Positions 9,501 through 18,754 of a DNA stretch of 23,979 nucleotides are shown piece after piece (within the stretch, counting starts at the first letter, position 1; each line of letters opens with the position of its first letter). The notes below the pieces were generated by a model. The model saw only the letters and a list, made by a program, of their open reading frames with translations, ran no database searches and was not told the origin of the DNA. The stretch spans positions 1 through 23,979 of the forward strand of contig JAHBMJ010001984.1 in NCBI GenBank assembly GCA_018398765.1. Reading direction: 5' to 3'. The position numbers and the translations under genes were made by a program. The stretch comes from Chromera velia. Lineage: Eukaryota; Sar; Chromeraceae.

Positions 9501-11722
9501 GACCTGGAGCGACCGTTCTACTGCCCGTTGCCTCCGCCCTTCCTCCTCTGTTGCCCATTTCGTCCACTTCTCGCGTGCTTTATTCAGCAGACGTAACCGT
9601 GCGGATCGAAACATACTGCATCGCATCGCATGCGGGGAGTTCTTGTGAGTGACAATAAAAATCTGGGCAGATGCGAAAGTCAGGAGGCAAGACTTTCTCT
9701 GAACGTCAAAAAGAGGTGCCGGAGAAAACCAAGATCAGATGAACCACTCATTTTGTTTCACGAATAAAGACCCAAATTAAAATTCCTGTCTGTCGAGTGA
9801 GACGGACCGAAAAGATGACCTGCGCCTGTCTGTAGTCCTCCGAATTGCGGAGTACAGCTCGTCCCTTTCACGTAGCTCTTCCCTGCATTTTCATTTCAAA
9901 AGAATAGCAAGCAAGGAGAATTGTGACCACATGGAATTGCTTCAAAGCAGCAGAACTGACGATCCTCTCTGCGGCTGAAGACGGGAAAGGCACTGCAACG
10001 GAAACTGGGTCGCAACATTTTATCAACAACACGCCTACGCGCGAAGAAAGCAACAATCATCAGTACAGTTTTCCTTGCTTTCGACTTTTTTTCTGGAGGT
10101 GCGACTGCCTTTCAGACGAGTTGGACACATCTGTTCTATAAAAAGTGAAAGAAAAAACAAGAAAGATAACGAGAAGGAGAGAGAGATCCCATACCCTTTA
10201 TTCCTTAATTCCTTTAGACCCGCAGTCTAACACACCTCGGGACGTGAGGAAGCTCCAACCTCAGTCTCTGCCAGAATAGGGCTCTCATCTCTTGGCTATT
10301 GATCCCCCCGCGTTCACTCGCCGCATGTTCGTCCCCCCAGTCTCCCTCCCGTGTTCCCCTCCCAAACCCTCCTCCATTGAAATGGAACCACACAGCTGCA
10401 AAGCTCTCTCTCTCTTTCCGTCCCCACACAGACACCCCAGCGTCTGTGTCTTCCTTCTCTTCTGTCTCCTTATCTCCTCTCTGTTGCCGTCTCAGTTCCA
10501 CCATCTGACCCATCAGCGACGCCGTCTCCTCTCCAAACTTCTTCTCAAGATTTGACAGGCCCCTGCTGTACTCCTTCACGATGCGAGCATCGCCCAAAGA
10601 TCTGCATGCAAAAGACGATCCAAAGAAGATGTGCAAATGGAGTCTGTCTAAGGCTTGCGTGCTCCGAGGCCTGCATTCATGTTCATTTGTGCAGCACGCC
10701 ATCCTTTCCGAATTCATGCTTATGCTAGCTCGCATGAGTCTGGTCCCCTGAGTCTCTGACCCCCGCGCTCAAGACCTCACTGACTAGCTCACTTCGAAAC
10801 TCACTGAACTTTTCGCCCACTCACTCATTCCCTCTCTCACTGACTCTCTCACTCTCTCCCCGCTTCCTTCCCTCTCTCACCCTCTCACTCACTCACTCAC
10901 TCACTCACATCGTTTCTCTTCGAACGAAGTTTTCCTCTGCGTCGCTCAGATCCTCTTCTTCCCTTTCCCCTTCCAACGCAGAACCACAAGCTGAAGAAGA
11001 AGAAGAGACTCCACGACGGGCCTGAGGAGCGTCTGAGGAGATGAGGGAACGCAATTCAGGATCCGAAAACAGAGACAGACGGCAGTGCCGACTTTGCTCC
11101 TCTGCGTGTTGCTCTGAAACGTCAAGGCAATCACCCAGACTATCTTGCCACTGCCATGCTGATGCGAACAAACTTTGACAGCGAGTTAGTGGATGCGAAG
11201 TGCCAAGTGCGTCTTCAGGGCTGTGCTTTTCATTCTCGCTGCACGCTTCAGAGAAGTCGTCATCGAATGTTTCCGCCCTTGTTGAACCCATTTTGCAAAT
11301 CTCACTCGAAACGCTGGGCGTCCCCCTTCCGCACATATCTGCGGCCCTTCTGGAACCAATCGGGGGCCCACGACCCTGCCCCCGTGCTCTCCCATGAGAT
11401 CTCGAAGGAGCACAACAGGCGGCAGAGAACGAAGGGCAACCGGCTTCTTCGCTGGAAAGAAGACGCGAACAAACCGCCTTGACCGTTGCGACCTGAACAC
11501 GAAACACACGTAAAATCCTATTTGCTCGAGTTTAGTTCCACGACCTCGTATCAAAGAGAACAATCCGAAACAACGGCAGCGAAGGAAAATGCCTCGAAAA
11601 CAAAAAAAATTGAGAGATGTTTTCACAGATGCGATCCAAGCGAGGATGCATGATGAACGTTGAGCTGTGACGGTGAAGCTCCCATGTATCTTTGAAATGC
11701 CTATCTGTCCCCTCAGGCAGCG

Positions 11723-11758
<36 letters not shown>

Positions 11759-12650
11759 ACATACACACATACACACAGAAGAAGGGATCCGGGGCAAATT
11801 TCTTTCCTTCAAACCCCCACAGAATCACTATTCCAAAACGCTTGACGATCTGTGTCCGTGAGCATGTATGGACGGACAGATGGATCTGTGTATGGATTGA
11901 CCTGCCCAGCTACTGCGTCTGCGAATTCCTCTGCAGGAAGTTTGATGAGTGAAGCCATGGTGGAAGGAAGCTCTGGGTGCTCCCTCTCCTTCATCTTTGC
12001 CTTGTCTGGGTCCTCTGTGCCCTTCATCAGGTGCTTCCAGGGGCCTTCAATGAGATCTTCCGTCGCCCTTACTGAATTGCTCAGAGTTAGTCTGCAGAGA
12101 CAAAGAAAGGGTGCCTGAGTGTTGGGCACAATGGGTGAAGTGCTGGTTGGACAGACATGCAACACAAGGAGAGCTTTCGTCATGCGCTGTTGACTGACTC
12201 TTCGTTCTGCAGCTTCCGCATGGCGTTGCTCCATTCGAAACGTTGTTGTTTCAGAACCGTCTGTTGCTTCTGTTGCTTGGCTTCTCCGACAATCAAAGAC
12301 ACCTGCAGAAACACGCAAAGGACATCGTATGTATGAGACGCAATGCCACGATGAAACTGTCTGAAAGAGGGCTAGAGCTTGAGAACCTTTTTTGCGAAGT
12401 AATCGTCGTTCCTTCTTGCGTCTGCTGGACACTCCAGTTTCTTCAGTCTGACGCGTTGCAGATTGTATTGTTCATGTTGTTGCAGGTATGTTTGGTGTTG
12501 TCTTCTTTTGAACTTCCCTCCCCCCCCCTCCAGACAGGAAAGCTTTCTGAAGGGTCCACTCGGCTTCTTGAAGCCCAGGTCAACACATCCCAAGGTTGAT
12601 GCACGAAGCCCTGCAATGGTGGTCGGTTTGCCGACGTCCTTGCTCTCCAT
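5118..12650 (-). CDS. coiled-coil protein, about 16 exons, CCDC148/CCDC112-like C-terminus
   Basis: Exons, in order of translation: 12650-12387, 12302-12199, 12091-11902, 11492-10909, 10601-about 10521 (3' end unresolved, see findings), 9882-9820, 9615-9504, 9155-9052, 8597-8478, 8181-8136, 7744-7690, 7217-7141, 6710-6634, 6065-6011, 5670-5578 and 5255-5118 (TGA). Apart from the exon 5 donor, every junction keeps phase, and the total gives about 720 residues (about 760 with the alternative exon 5). The N-terminus is basic. Exon 4 is a roughly 195-residue Ser- and acid-rich stretch. Exons 6-13 are Glu/Lys/Arg/Ala-rich helix typical of long coiled coils (for example AEEERARRIERALEKF). The last exons read SADQLMRDRRFKLADALQ, then AAGLFNSEAGRIALL and a PPRPPRAD tail, which resembles from memory the end of ciliary or centrosomal CCDC148/CCDC112-type proteins. 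That name is inference; the coiled coil and exon chain are seen directly. The start is the first in-frame ATG of exon 1. Confidence 0.85.
5421..5461. repeat. (GA)n microsatellite
   Basis: About 20 perfect GA units in the last intron of the coiled-coil gene. Confidence 0.97.
5855..5891. repeat. (CA)n microsatellite
   Basis: About 18 CA units with one early TA interruption, in the intron between the exons at 6065-6011 and 5670-5578. Confidence 0.97.
6105..6125. repeat. (GGAT)n short repeat
   Basis: Five GGAT/AGAT units in the intron upstream (in gene direction) of the exon at 6065-6011. Confidence 0.8.
6412..6436. repeat. (AGAC)n short repeat
   Basis: About six CAGA/AGAC units in the same intron as the TGAC array at 6538-6633. 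Confidence 0.85.
6538..6633. repeat. (TGAC)n array abutting a 5' splice site
   Basis: About 24 TGAC units with a few TGCC and AACA variants. On the minus strand the exon ending at 6634 (CCACAAAG) is followed at once by GTCAGTCAGTCAG, so the array is a tandem repeat of the splice donor and many equivalent GTCAG sites lie in register. Confidence 0.95.
7483..7556. repeat. (GATG/GATT)n tetranucleotide repeat
   Basis: GATGGATTGATT-type units, ending in GATCGATCGATAGAT. Intronic, between the coiled-coil exons at 7744-7690 and 7217-7141. Confidence 0.93.
10797..10908. repeat. (CTCA)n-rich tract abutting a 5' splice site
   Basis: The block nearest the exon is CTCACTCACTCACTCACTCAC. Read on the minus strand, the exon ending at 10909 (AAACGAT) is followed at once by GTGAGTGAGTGAGTGAG, so the donor hexamer is again the repeat unit. 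Farther from the exon the units degenerate to CTCACTGA and CTCTC. Confidence 0.92.
11726..11776. repeat. (CA)n microsatellite
   Basis: About 25 CA units with TACACA interruptions, in the intron between coiled-coil exons 3 and 4. Confidence 0.96.
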
Positions 12651-12900
12651 GTTCTCAGGTGGCTGTTGTTTAAAAACGGTTACGAAATGTGGAAAGTCTC
12701 TGAGTCAACTCTGTTCAACCTTCGAGCATGTGTGTGTCAAATTTGCACGCACCCTCCGGCAGTAACGCAATTGGTCAGGACAAGTGACAAAAGTCGCTTC
12801 GATTTCAGGCAATATAAGCATTGAACACAAGCCAACATATGGGCACGCGAGCAGAGCCTCAGCAGACACCTTGCAACATGCATATATGCATCAATTTGCA

Positions 12901-12944
12901 ACACGCACGCGCGCGCGTCGCGCGCGTGCCCGCGCGCGCTCGCG
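12901..12944. repeat. alternating CG tract, near-palindromic, Z-DNA-prone
   Basis: Almost uninterrupted alternating purine-pyrimidine (ACGCACGCGCGCGCGTCGCG and onwards). The part GCACGCGCGCGCG-TCGCGCGCGTGC is close to a perfect palindrome. Tracts of this kind are classical Z-DNA and cruciform formers. It lies roughly midway in the divergent intergenic region. Confidence 0.85.
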
Positions 12945-13006
12945 ATTGAATTAAGTGGGTGGGGGAAATTTTGTGCATGCATGCATGGCAAAATTAATTC
13001 TTTCAT

Positions 13007-13023
13007 GATCGATCGATCGATCG
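13007..13023. repeat. (GATC)n run
   Basis: Four perfect GATC units, immediately followed by the TGACGTCA palindrome. Confidence 0.9.
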
Positions 13024-13035
13024 AATGACGTCATT
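13024..13035. promoter_or_regulatory. AATGACGTCATT palindrome (bZIP/CRE-like site)
   Basis: A perfect 12-bp palindrome containing TGACGTCA, the classical bZIP (CREB/ATF-type) site. It is about 320 bp upstream of the plus-strand gene and about 375 bp upstream of the minus-strand gene. A second copy, ATGACGTCAT, is at 17135-17144. Regulatory use is inference. Confidence 0.45.
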
Positions 13036-13357
13036 TTTGAGCGAGTTTCCGACAGAGTTTCCAACCTTTCGAACTTCGATCCTCTTCGCAAAACTTCGAC
13101 TACTTATCGACAAACGACTCAACTTCAAAGTCAAACTGCTTTGTATGCCACTCCTTGTTTACGCTCAACTCGAAACCTTTGAGTCCCGAAAGTTTCTGGC
13201 AAGAGTGAAATCTTCAGACTGATTTGTTGTGAAAACTATTTTCCGTCTCTGATTGAAGCCTCTTGTGAGTCGATCAAACGGGCTTTCGCTTGTCCTGGTT
13301 CTTCAAATCAACCAATTCCGTAACGTTTTAGCTCCACGTTTCCATCCGAAAAGCAAA

Positions 13358-13895
13358 ATGGGAAACACCGTGGCTTCTCATCCTCATCCCCTGAAGGAAG
13401 TCTCTGGCAACCACACGTTGCACAATTGCGAAGTCTGCATGCACGGGTGGGGCGATGAGACGTTGATGGACCACCACGACTGGAACGACCAGTGGGCTCG
13501 TCAGGAAGAAAAGAAAGAGAAGGCCAAAGCAGACACGACGCCTTCCATGGTGGAGAGGCAAACGAGCGAGAAAAGTGTCATCTCTCGTCAGAACTCTCAG
13601 CAGGAGGAAAACACTTCCACCTGGTGGGTGGAATGATCAGATGGGTCGGAGATGGACAGGAGGAAAAGAGAGGTCAGCATCCTCCTCAACCTTCTCTCTT
13701 CCCTGGTGTGTTACCGGTGTACTGTGCGATGGGGTTCGGCTTGCATTCAGCTTTGTGTCTCAGTCGACGAATTCGATCCATTATGTACCAATCTGTGTGT
13801 GCAGGGGCGAAAAGGGGACTCCTTCCAAGACCTCGTGCACGATTGGCACCTACCTTTCTGGGAATCCACACAGGCAGACCGACTGGTCAACATGA
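13358..13895 (+). CDS. small protein with N-myristoylation-type N-terminus
   Basis: Exon 1 (13358-13623) starts MGNTVAS, which fits the N-myristoylation rule (Gly2, small residue at position 6). The start context AGCAAAATGG is good. A His/Cys/Trp-rich part follows (HTLHNCEVCMHGWGDE, then HHDWNDQW), then a Lys/Glu/Ser/Thr-rich tail. A GTGGGT donor and a GTGTGCAG acceptor give exon 2 at 13805-13895 in phase, ending at TGA, for 118 residues. An equally in-phase alternative uses TGG followed by GTGGAA and reads GRKGDSFQDLVHDW and onwards to a stop at 14098. I cannot decide between the two. The His/Cys cluster might bind metal. No family is recognised. The gene is head to head with the coiled-coil gene. 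Confidence 0.5.
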
Positions 13896-14457
13896 TCGGC
13901 TGTTTGCCTGATATCACGTGGCTGCATGACGCCTTCTTGCATCCTCTTGTGACTTCTAAAAGACGAAGAAAAAAAAGAGCGGAAGGAACTCCCCGAAGCC
14001 TCTTTCTCCCTTTCCCTCCAAACTTTCTTGTTTACGACATGGCCCGCCATTCGTGTCTGAACTCTCTGCACATGTGCATGGGTGTCGGTCCTTCGTGAAG
14101 GCTTTCGTTGCATGCGTGACGTGTGTGCTCTTCGCGATTGTACCTTCAAGAGCGCTTCAATGGCCTTGGGGGTTGTGGAGCAGGAAGCATACGAGAGAAT
14201 GCATGAGGGAATGAAATGATGACTGTGAATGATGCTCTACTGTGAATGCACAAAGAAGGCGCCTGTACTCTAATACTCCACGCAGTTGCGTATCCTTGGG
14301 GGAGGGAAGGAAGGCGGTGTGATTGAGCGAACAATCCGGAAGCCGTTCTGTCGTTGTTTCTCTCCTCCTGTACTATATCGGGAAAAGTGAAAAAAGGAAA
14401 GAAAGCTAAGAGAACCAAGCAAAGAGAGAGTTGTTAACACGAAACGTGCCAAGTCAG
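13896..14457. other. convergent intergenic region, no firm gene
   Basis: Lies between the plus-strand small gene and the minus-strand basic-protein gene, which point toward each other. It may contain the alternative last exon of the small gene (to 14098) and the 3' UTRs of both. Nothing else supportable is seen. Confidence 0.45.
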
Positions 14458-15741
14458 TCAGTCGATCAGTCTTTTTTCTTTTTCTTCTTGCTTTCTTCCT
14501 TCAGGCCAGGCACAGAGATGATCTTGATTGAAGAGCAACCTGCCTGCCTTCATGCCATGATAGGTCCATGCACGCGTTTGGGTGTGTATATCCTCCCTTC
14601 CCTTCCCGTTCTTCGACGGCTGCGTAGAGGGAACACCGAAAGACAGAAAAAAAGGGTAATTGCCGAGTCTGCAGAAAAGGCGTGAAGAAGAGAAAAGTGA
14701 TCCTGTCGGTTGATCTTTTCAAGTCAGTGAGTGTGTGGACGGGTGAGGGTGGAAGAGAGAGAAAAAGAGGGAGTAGTTGAGGCGTGAGAGAGGTGCTGAC
14801 CGACCCATTGAAAAAGTGGTATTGCAAGTGGTGAACATCAATCCGTCACTGTGCATGTGCATGCATGCCGATCGAGGGTGTGTTCACGACGAATGATAAA
14901 GAGTCAGAGTGAATGTAATGAATGAATGATCAATGAATGAATGAATGAATGATTGAATGATTGAATGCACAGAAGACAATCCGATCGATCGATCGACTGC
15001 TGTACTGTGGTGCCTGGCTGAGCAAAGCCTGGGAGCATCCATCCTGTTTGATTCTCTTCTGCTCTCTTTCTTTTCTTACCAGTTGGAGGGGAGGGGGGAG
15101 ATCACAGGCCTCTCTGCATAGACCTCTTGCTTGACTTGTTCGTGGACCTTTTTCTCCTTCTTGTGACTTCTTCCTGTGCCTCCCTCCATGTCTCCTTTGA
15201 CTCGTTCATTGGCCTGACTCTCCACCCTCCCCTTTTCTCTGCATGTGTGTACATCTGTATGTTTGTCTGTCTGCCTGATTAGCTTTCGTGAGTCGAGTCT
15301 CTCATCTCCATACACTCGTCTCGTGGTATCACGGGAGAGGGCTGGGAGAGGGCTCTCGGTCGGATGTATCGGAAAGCTGAAGGAAGGGAGTTCGTTTTCT
15401 TACTCAACAGGAAGGAAGGCATGCGAGGAATCGATCGACTGGCTTTACTCATCTTGCTTTAATGACGAATGTCGGGCATTTATTACTCACTCCTTCGACT
15501 GCGAAGAGAACAGCACACACTTCAGTGCAGTGTTCGTTGGAGTCGCTGGATGCATCAGTGAGTGCATGGCTGGGTTGCGTGAGGCAGATAAGACAGAAGC
15601 AGATCGCTTTTTGCGATTCCTATCGGATGAAGGAAAAGAGACAGTACGGATCGACTTTCGTGCATGGTCACAAGAAAAAAAAAAGGTCGGGGAAGGGCGG
15701 ACGATTTCGGATCGTTGAGAATCTTTTTTTACTTCCGGCAA
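14458..15741 (-). CDS. basic protein of unknown function, 5' end unresolved
   Basis: Three minus-strand exons join in phase. The upstream one ends at 15491 with a GTGAGT donor (reading QSKE); its frame is open back to about 15741 and its true left end is uncertain. The middle exon, 15238-15080, follows a CATGCAG acceptor and ends with a GTAAGA donor (it contains EKGRVESQANERVKGDME). The last exon, 14539-14458, reads LLFNQDHLCAWPEG and a Lys/Glu-rich tail before TGA. The product is rich in Ser, Lys, Arg and Glu with no recognised domain and no membrane segment. More exons probably lie upstream. The phase match at both junctions is the main evidence. A competing plus-strand frame over 15245-15718 has no splice partners that I can find. 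Confidence 0.5.
14899..14967. repeat. (AATG)n tetranucleotide repeat
   Basis: About 15 AATG/ATTG units, imperfect, in the intron between the last two exons of the minus-strand basic-protein gene. Confidence 0.9.
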
Positions 15742-16228
15742 GACACATCAATAGATTTGATTTGACATGTGCCACGTGGTAGGCTCTTTCTTTCTTGTGC
15801 GATTGATTGATGTGCTTTTCTTTCCCTCCATCTTACTTCTCTCCGCTGCTCCCCGGTTGAGTTCAAAGAGAAGAAAAGAAAGACAGCAAAGAAAAAAAGA
15901 AAGGCAAGCAAGGGCTTCACATAAGTTCTGCCAGAAGGGTTTGCCGTTTTCAAGAGAGAGAAGAGAAGAGAAGGTGCATTGAGACTCGAACGGCCCAATC
16001 TTAGGTCTTGGGTCAACGCTGCCTCTTATGCTTATCTACACAAAAAGCTGCATGTAGGGTGGCGGGATGGCGGACTACCCCACAACGTCTCTCTTTCACT
16101 TATTCTTCGTTTCGTCCCGCTCTTCCGTCCTTCGTCAGAAACAGCCCGATGTTATTTTTTCACGTGTGCGTTTTCTTTTTTCATTCTGTGTTTGCATGCC
16201 TGGGTGCTTTCCTTTTTGTGAGGTATCA

Positions 16229-16417
16229 GGCTTCGTTTGGTTCTTTGGGAGGGGCACCTGATGCCGCGCTTGACTGCTTTTTCGTTCGGTCAGCGACGGC
16301 AAGGGAGTCAGTGCTTCTTTCTTGTTCATTCTGCTTCTGCCCTTGCCTGTCGTGAACTAGGTCGTGAAATTTCTTTTGATCTATGCTCGTCTCTTCTCTT
16401 CTGATTGGTCTTTCCAA
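16229..16417 (-). CDS. possible charged exon upstream of the basic-protein gene
   Basis: An open minus-strand stretch reads as a Lys/Gln/Glu/Ser-rich segment (for example STDSLAVADRTKKQSSAASG). Its composition resembles the basic-protein gene that follows on the same strand. I could not join it in phase to the exon at 15741-15491. It may be an upstream exon of that gene, a separate gene, or low-complexity noise. Confidence 0.2.
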
Positions 16418-16918
16418 AGAAGTTGACGTTTTGTTCTGCGAGCGTCAATCACTTCGGCATCTTCTTGATTGACAGATCGATCGATTTTTGGATCTTTCTG
16501 CCTGCGTGGGAATTGAGACACGAGGTGGAAGCTTTTTTTTTTTTTGCCGCCCTCGTTGCCGCTAGGCACGCTAGCTAGCGTCTAAGCCAAAGAGATGTGA
16601 AGATCGAGCAGGACCCGGCGGCAAGAAGGGAGGCAGATGAAAGAGAACTTTGTTAGATCAAAAGGATTCTAGAGAGAAAAAAGGGAAACAAAACAAGCCG
16701 GGGGGGTGAGTGGCTCTTTGATTCCTACCTGGCTGCCTGTCGCCATCCCCAATTTTGAGGCCGATAGAATTCGGAGAGATGACCTGGAAGGAAATGCTGC
16801 TTCGAAGAATGAATGTATGTATGAAGCCTCCGCCACAGCTATCCGACGGAAAGCGTGGAGGGCAGGCAGAGGCTTCGAATCGGATTGCACTTTTCTGTCG
16901 TTTTCCCTTCTTCCCTCT

Positions 16919-17035
16919 GTTTTTTCCCTTTCTTATGCTGCTTTTTTCCTTTCTTACACAATTTATTTCCTTTCTTACACTGTTCTTTTCCTTTCTTACA
17001 AAACTGCTTGTCCTTTTTCCTTTCTTATGCAAATG
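16919..17035. repeat. 21-bp minisatellite (TTTCCTTTCTTACACTG-type units)
   Basis: About five units built on CCTTTCTTA followed by a variable CACTG or TGCTG part, spaced about 21 bp. On the minus strand the units translate as a seven-residue repeat (VRKEKNS, VRKEINC, VRKEKSS, IRKGKNR) because the period is a multiple of three. Confidence 0.75.
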
Positions 17036-17930
17036 CTGACTTTCTTACCTCTCTTTTTTTTATTCGCGCCGGTTCTGGAGTTTCTCTTCATATGAGCTGA
17101 GACGGAGATAACTGCTTGCGAAGGCGGTGGCAGTATGACGTCATGGTCACTCACTCACTCACTCAGGTCGATCTTCATGGATCTTCCACAGAAGAATTCA
17201 GTGAGTCCTTGATTCGTTTCGTTTCGGTGTTGTTTGGCTGTGGTGGAATCAAGCTACGGTCTCTTTTTGTCCTGGCGGGTGGTGTGGACTTTTTTTTTCT
17301 TTTGAGAAGTGACTTGTTGCTCTGGATGTTCTCGTTTTCCTTTGCTCTACCCTGCCTCTTCTTCTTCTTCTTCACGATCCGCCCTTTTCCTGAAAGTCCG
17401 AGCTGGTTGATGGAAATGATGATCGAGGGGGCATGCAGTGCATCTACACCCGGTGATCACCCGTGATTACCGCCCGCTTTGGCCTTTCCTCCGTCCTGCC
17501 TTTTTTCCTTTCTTTACTTCTTCTGAATGAGAGAGACTGTGGGAAAAGGTCAGCGGGAATGTGAAAGCAAAGGCGAGAGAAGAAGCGAAAAGAGAGCACT
17601 CCGAAAGGTTACCCTGTTCGGGGGCGTGAAGGTCGAGAGGGCAGAATAGGGCGGGGGACGGGGAAAAGCATTCTCGAAAATAGTGGAGGTCCAATTGCAT
17701 GCATGAGCCATGTCGAACAGAAGCTAGCGTTTTGCGTGTCGTCGTGGTGATGATGATGATGATGACCAAATCTATAGCAGGCACTGGGCCAGCGGCAGTG
17801 GCAGCCATCGTGTCTAGCATCGTGTCCCAATGGCGAAAGGCAGTCTCCGCATGCATGCATTCATGCACCGTGTGCGTGTCTAAGTGCGTGTGCGGATGCG
17901 TTTCACCGACATGCTCATAAAAATCCTGAA
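17036..17930. other. no gene recognised
   Basis: Pyrimidine-rich sequence with an ACTC run near 17150-17164, a TGACGTCA palindrome (17136-17143), a (GATGAT) run (17746-17764) and TGCATGCA words near 17698 and 17853. Several open frames exist on both strands, but none has coding character together with matched splice sites. Confidence 0.4.
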
Positions 17931-18754
17931 AGTGATTAACAATGCCAATTTATTTGCCGCGCAAAAGTAACATCACTTCTAGTATCACTTTACATCACCA
18001 TTACTTTTTTATAGTAATTTTTGTACTATTTGTATTAACAGTCTGCTAAAACTACTGCATTATACGAGTTGGACAACTGTAATAGGCCTCTAGACAGGCC
18101 TACGTAGGGATAGCTATCGTATTGATATCGTATCGGTATCGAAGTATCGACTATCGGTTCTTTCTCGAGCGGCCGAGTATCAGTTAGTATCGGCCTGCTT
18201 AGAGCTTATGAAGGACTAGCTGGGTAAGGCGCACACCGGGCCGGGTCTCGGTACTCGAAGACCGGGCGCGGCCGCGGGCCCAGTAACACGTGTACCATCC
18301 CCAACCGGCTCCATGCATAGATGAATGCGGAACCGGCTCCAACGTGCACTGAATTCAGGCTCAGCGGCCAGAACAGCCCGACTTGGCTTCAAGACAAGAC
18401 TGCATATACACTGCATCCGATCTAACAGAGCTTCATCATTTCTATTTTCTAAATAAAACCGCTTCTAAACAATCAAAGCATCATAACAGCCAGAAGGGGA
18501 AAAGACAAGGTAAGGTGTGGACATATTATAAACGTCAGGCAGATAGAAATTTTATCTCCTCAACATGCAGAGTTGCTTGACCCGTTGTTGCCCTGTCGGA
18601 GTTGGCTCACTGGCCAACGTCCAAACAGCTCAAGGACAGTAGTCTCTAGAGTAGTCTAAGAATCATCTTTTCACAGTGTTGTCTCTTCTTTTTGTGCCGT
18701 CTTGGAGCTTTAAGAGTGACCAGATCGACCAGGATGTCAACATGGGCGAACTGA
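17931..18754. other. repeat-like sequence without a recognised gene
   Basis: GC content falls abruptly at about 17930. The stretch contains a TATCG-rich segment (about 18112-18165), then a GC-rich block with two ACCGGCTCC words (near 18303 and 18332), then AT-rich sequence. It precedes the first copy of the diverged repeat pair and is probably transposon-derived, but no ends can be defined. Confidence 0.4.

Larger units (their letters stand above)
12651..13357. promoter_or_regulatory. divergent intergenic region between two genes
   Basis: The minus-strand coiled-coil gene starts at 12650 and the plus-strand small gene at 13358, head to head, about 700 bp apart. Between them lie an alternating CG block (12901-12944), a TGCATGCATGCA run near 12974-12986, a GATC tandem run (13007-13023) and a TGACGTCA palindrome (13026-13033). 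This arrangement suggests a shared bidirectional promoter. No TATA box or start site can be fixed from sequence alone. Confidence 0.55.

Noticed and set aside
11667-11952. Frames rich in HTHTHT or VCVCVC
   Set aside because: Translation of the CA microsatellite in a coiled-coil intron.
15245-15718. 157-codon plus-strand open frame with a Cys-rich part
   Set aside because: Looks protein-like at first, but it overlaps antisense to two minus-strand exons that splice in phase with proper donors and acceptors. No plus-strand splice partners were found.
17699-17920. Plus-strand frame with MMMMMT and a Cys-rich end
   Set aside because: Driven by the GATGAT repeat and TGTGCGTG repeats. No splice or homology support.
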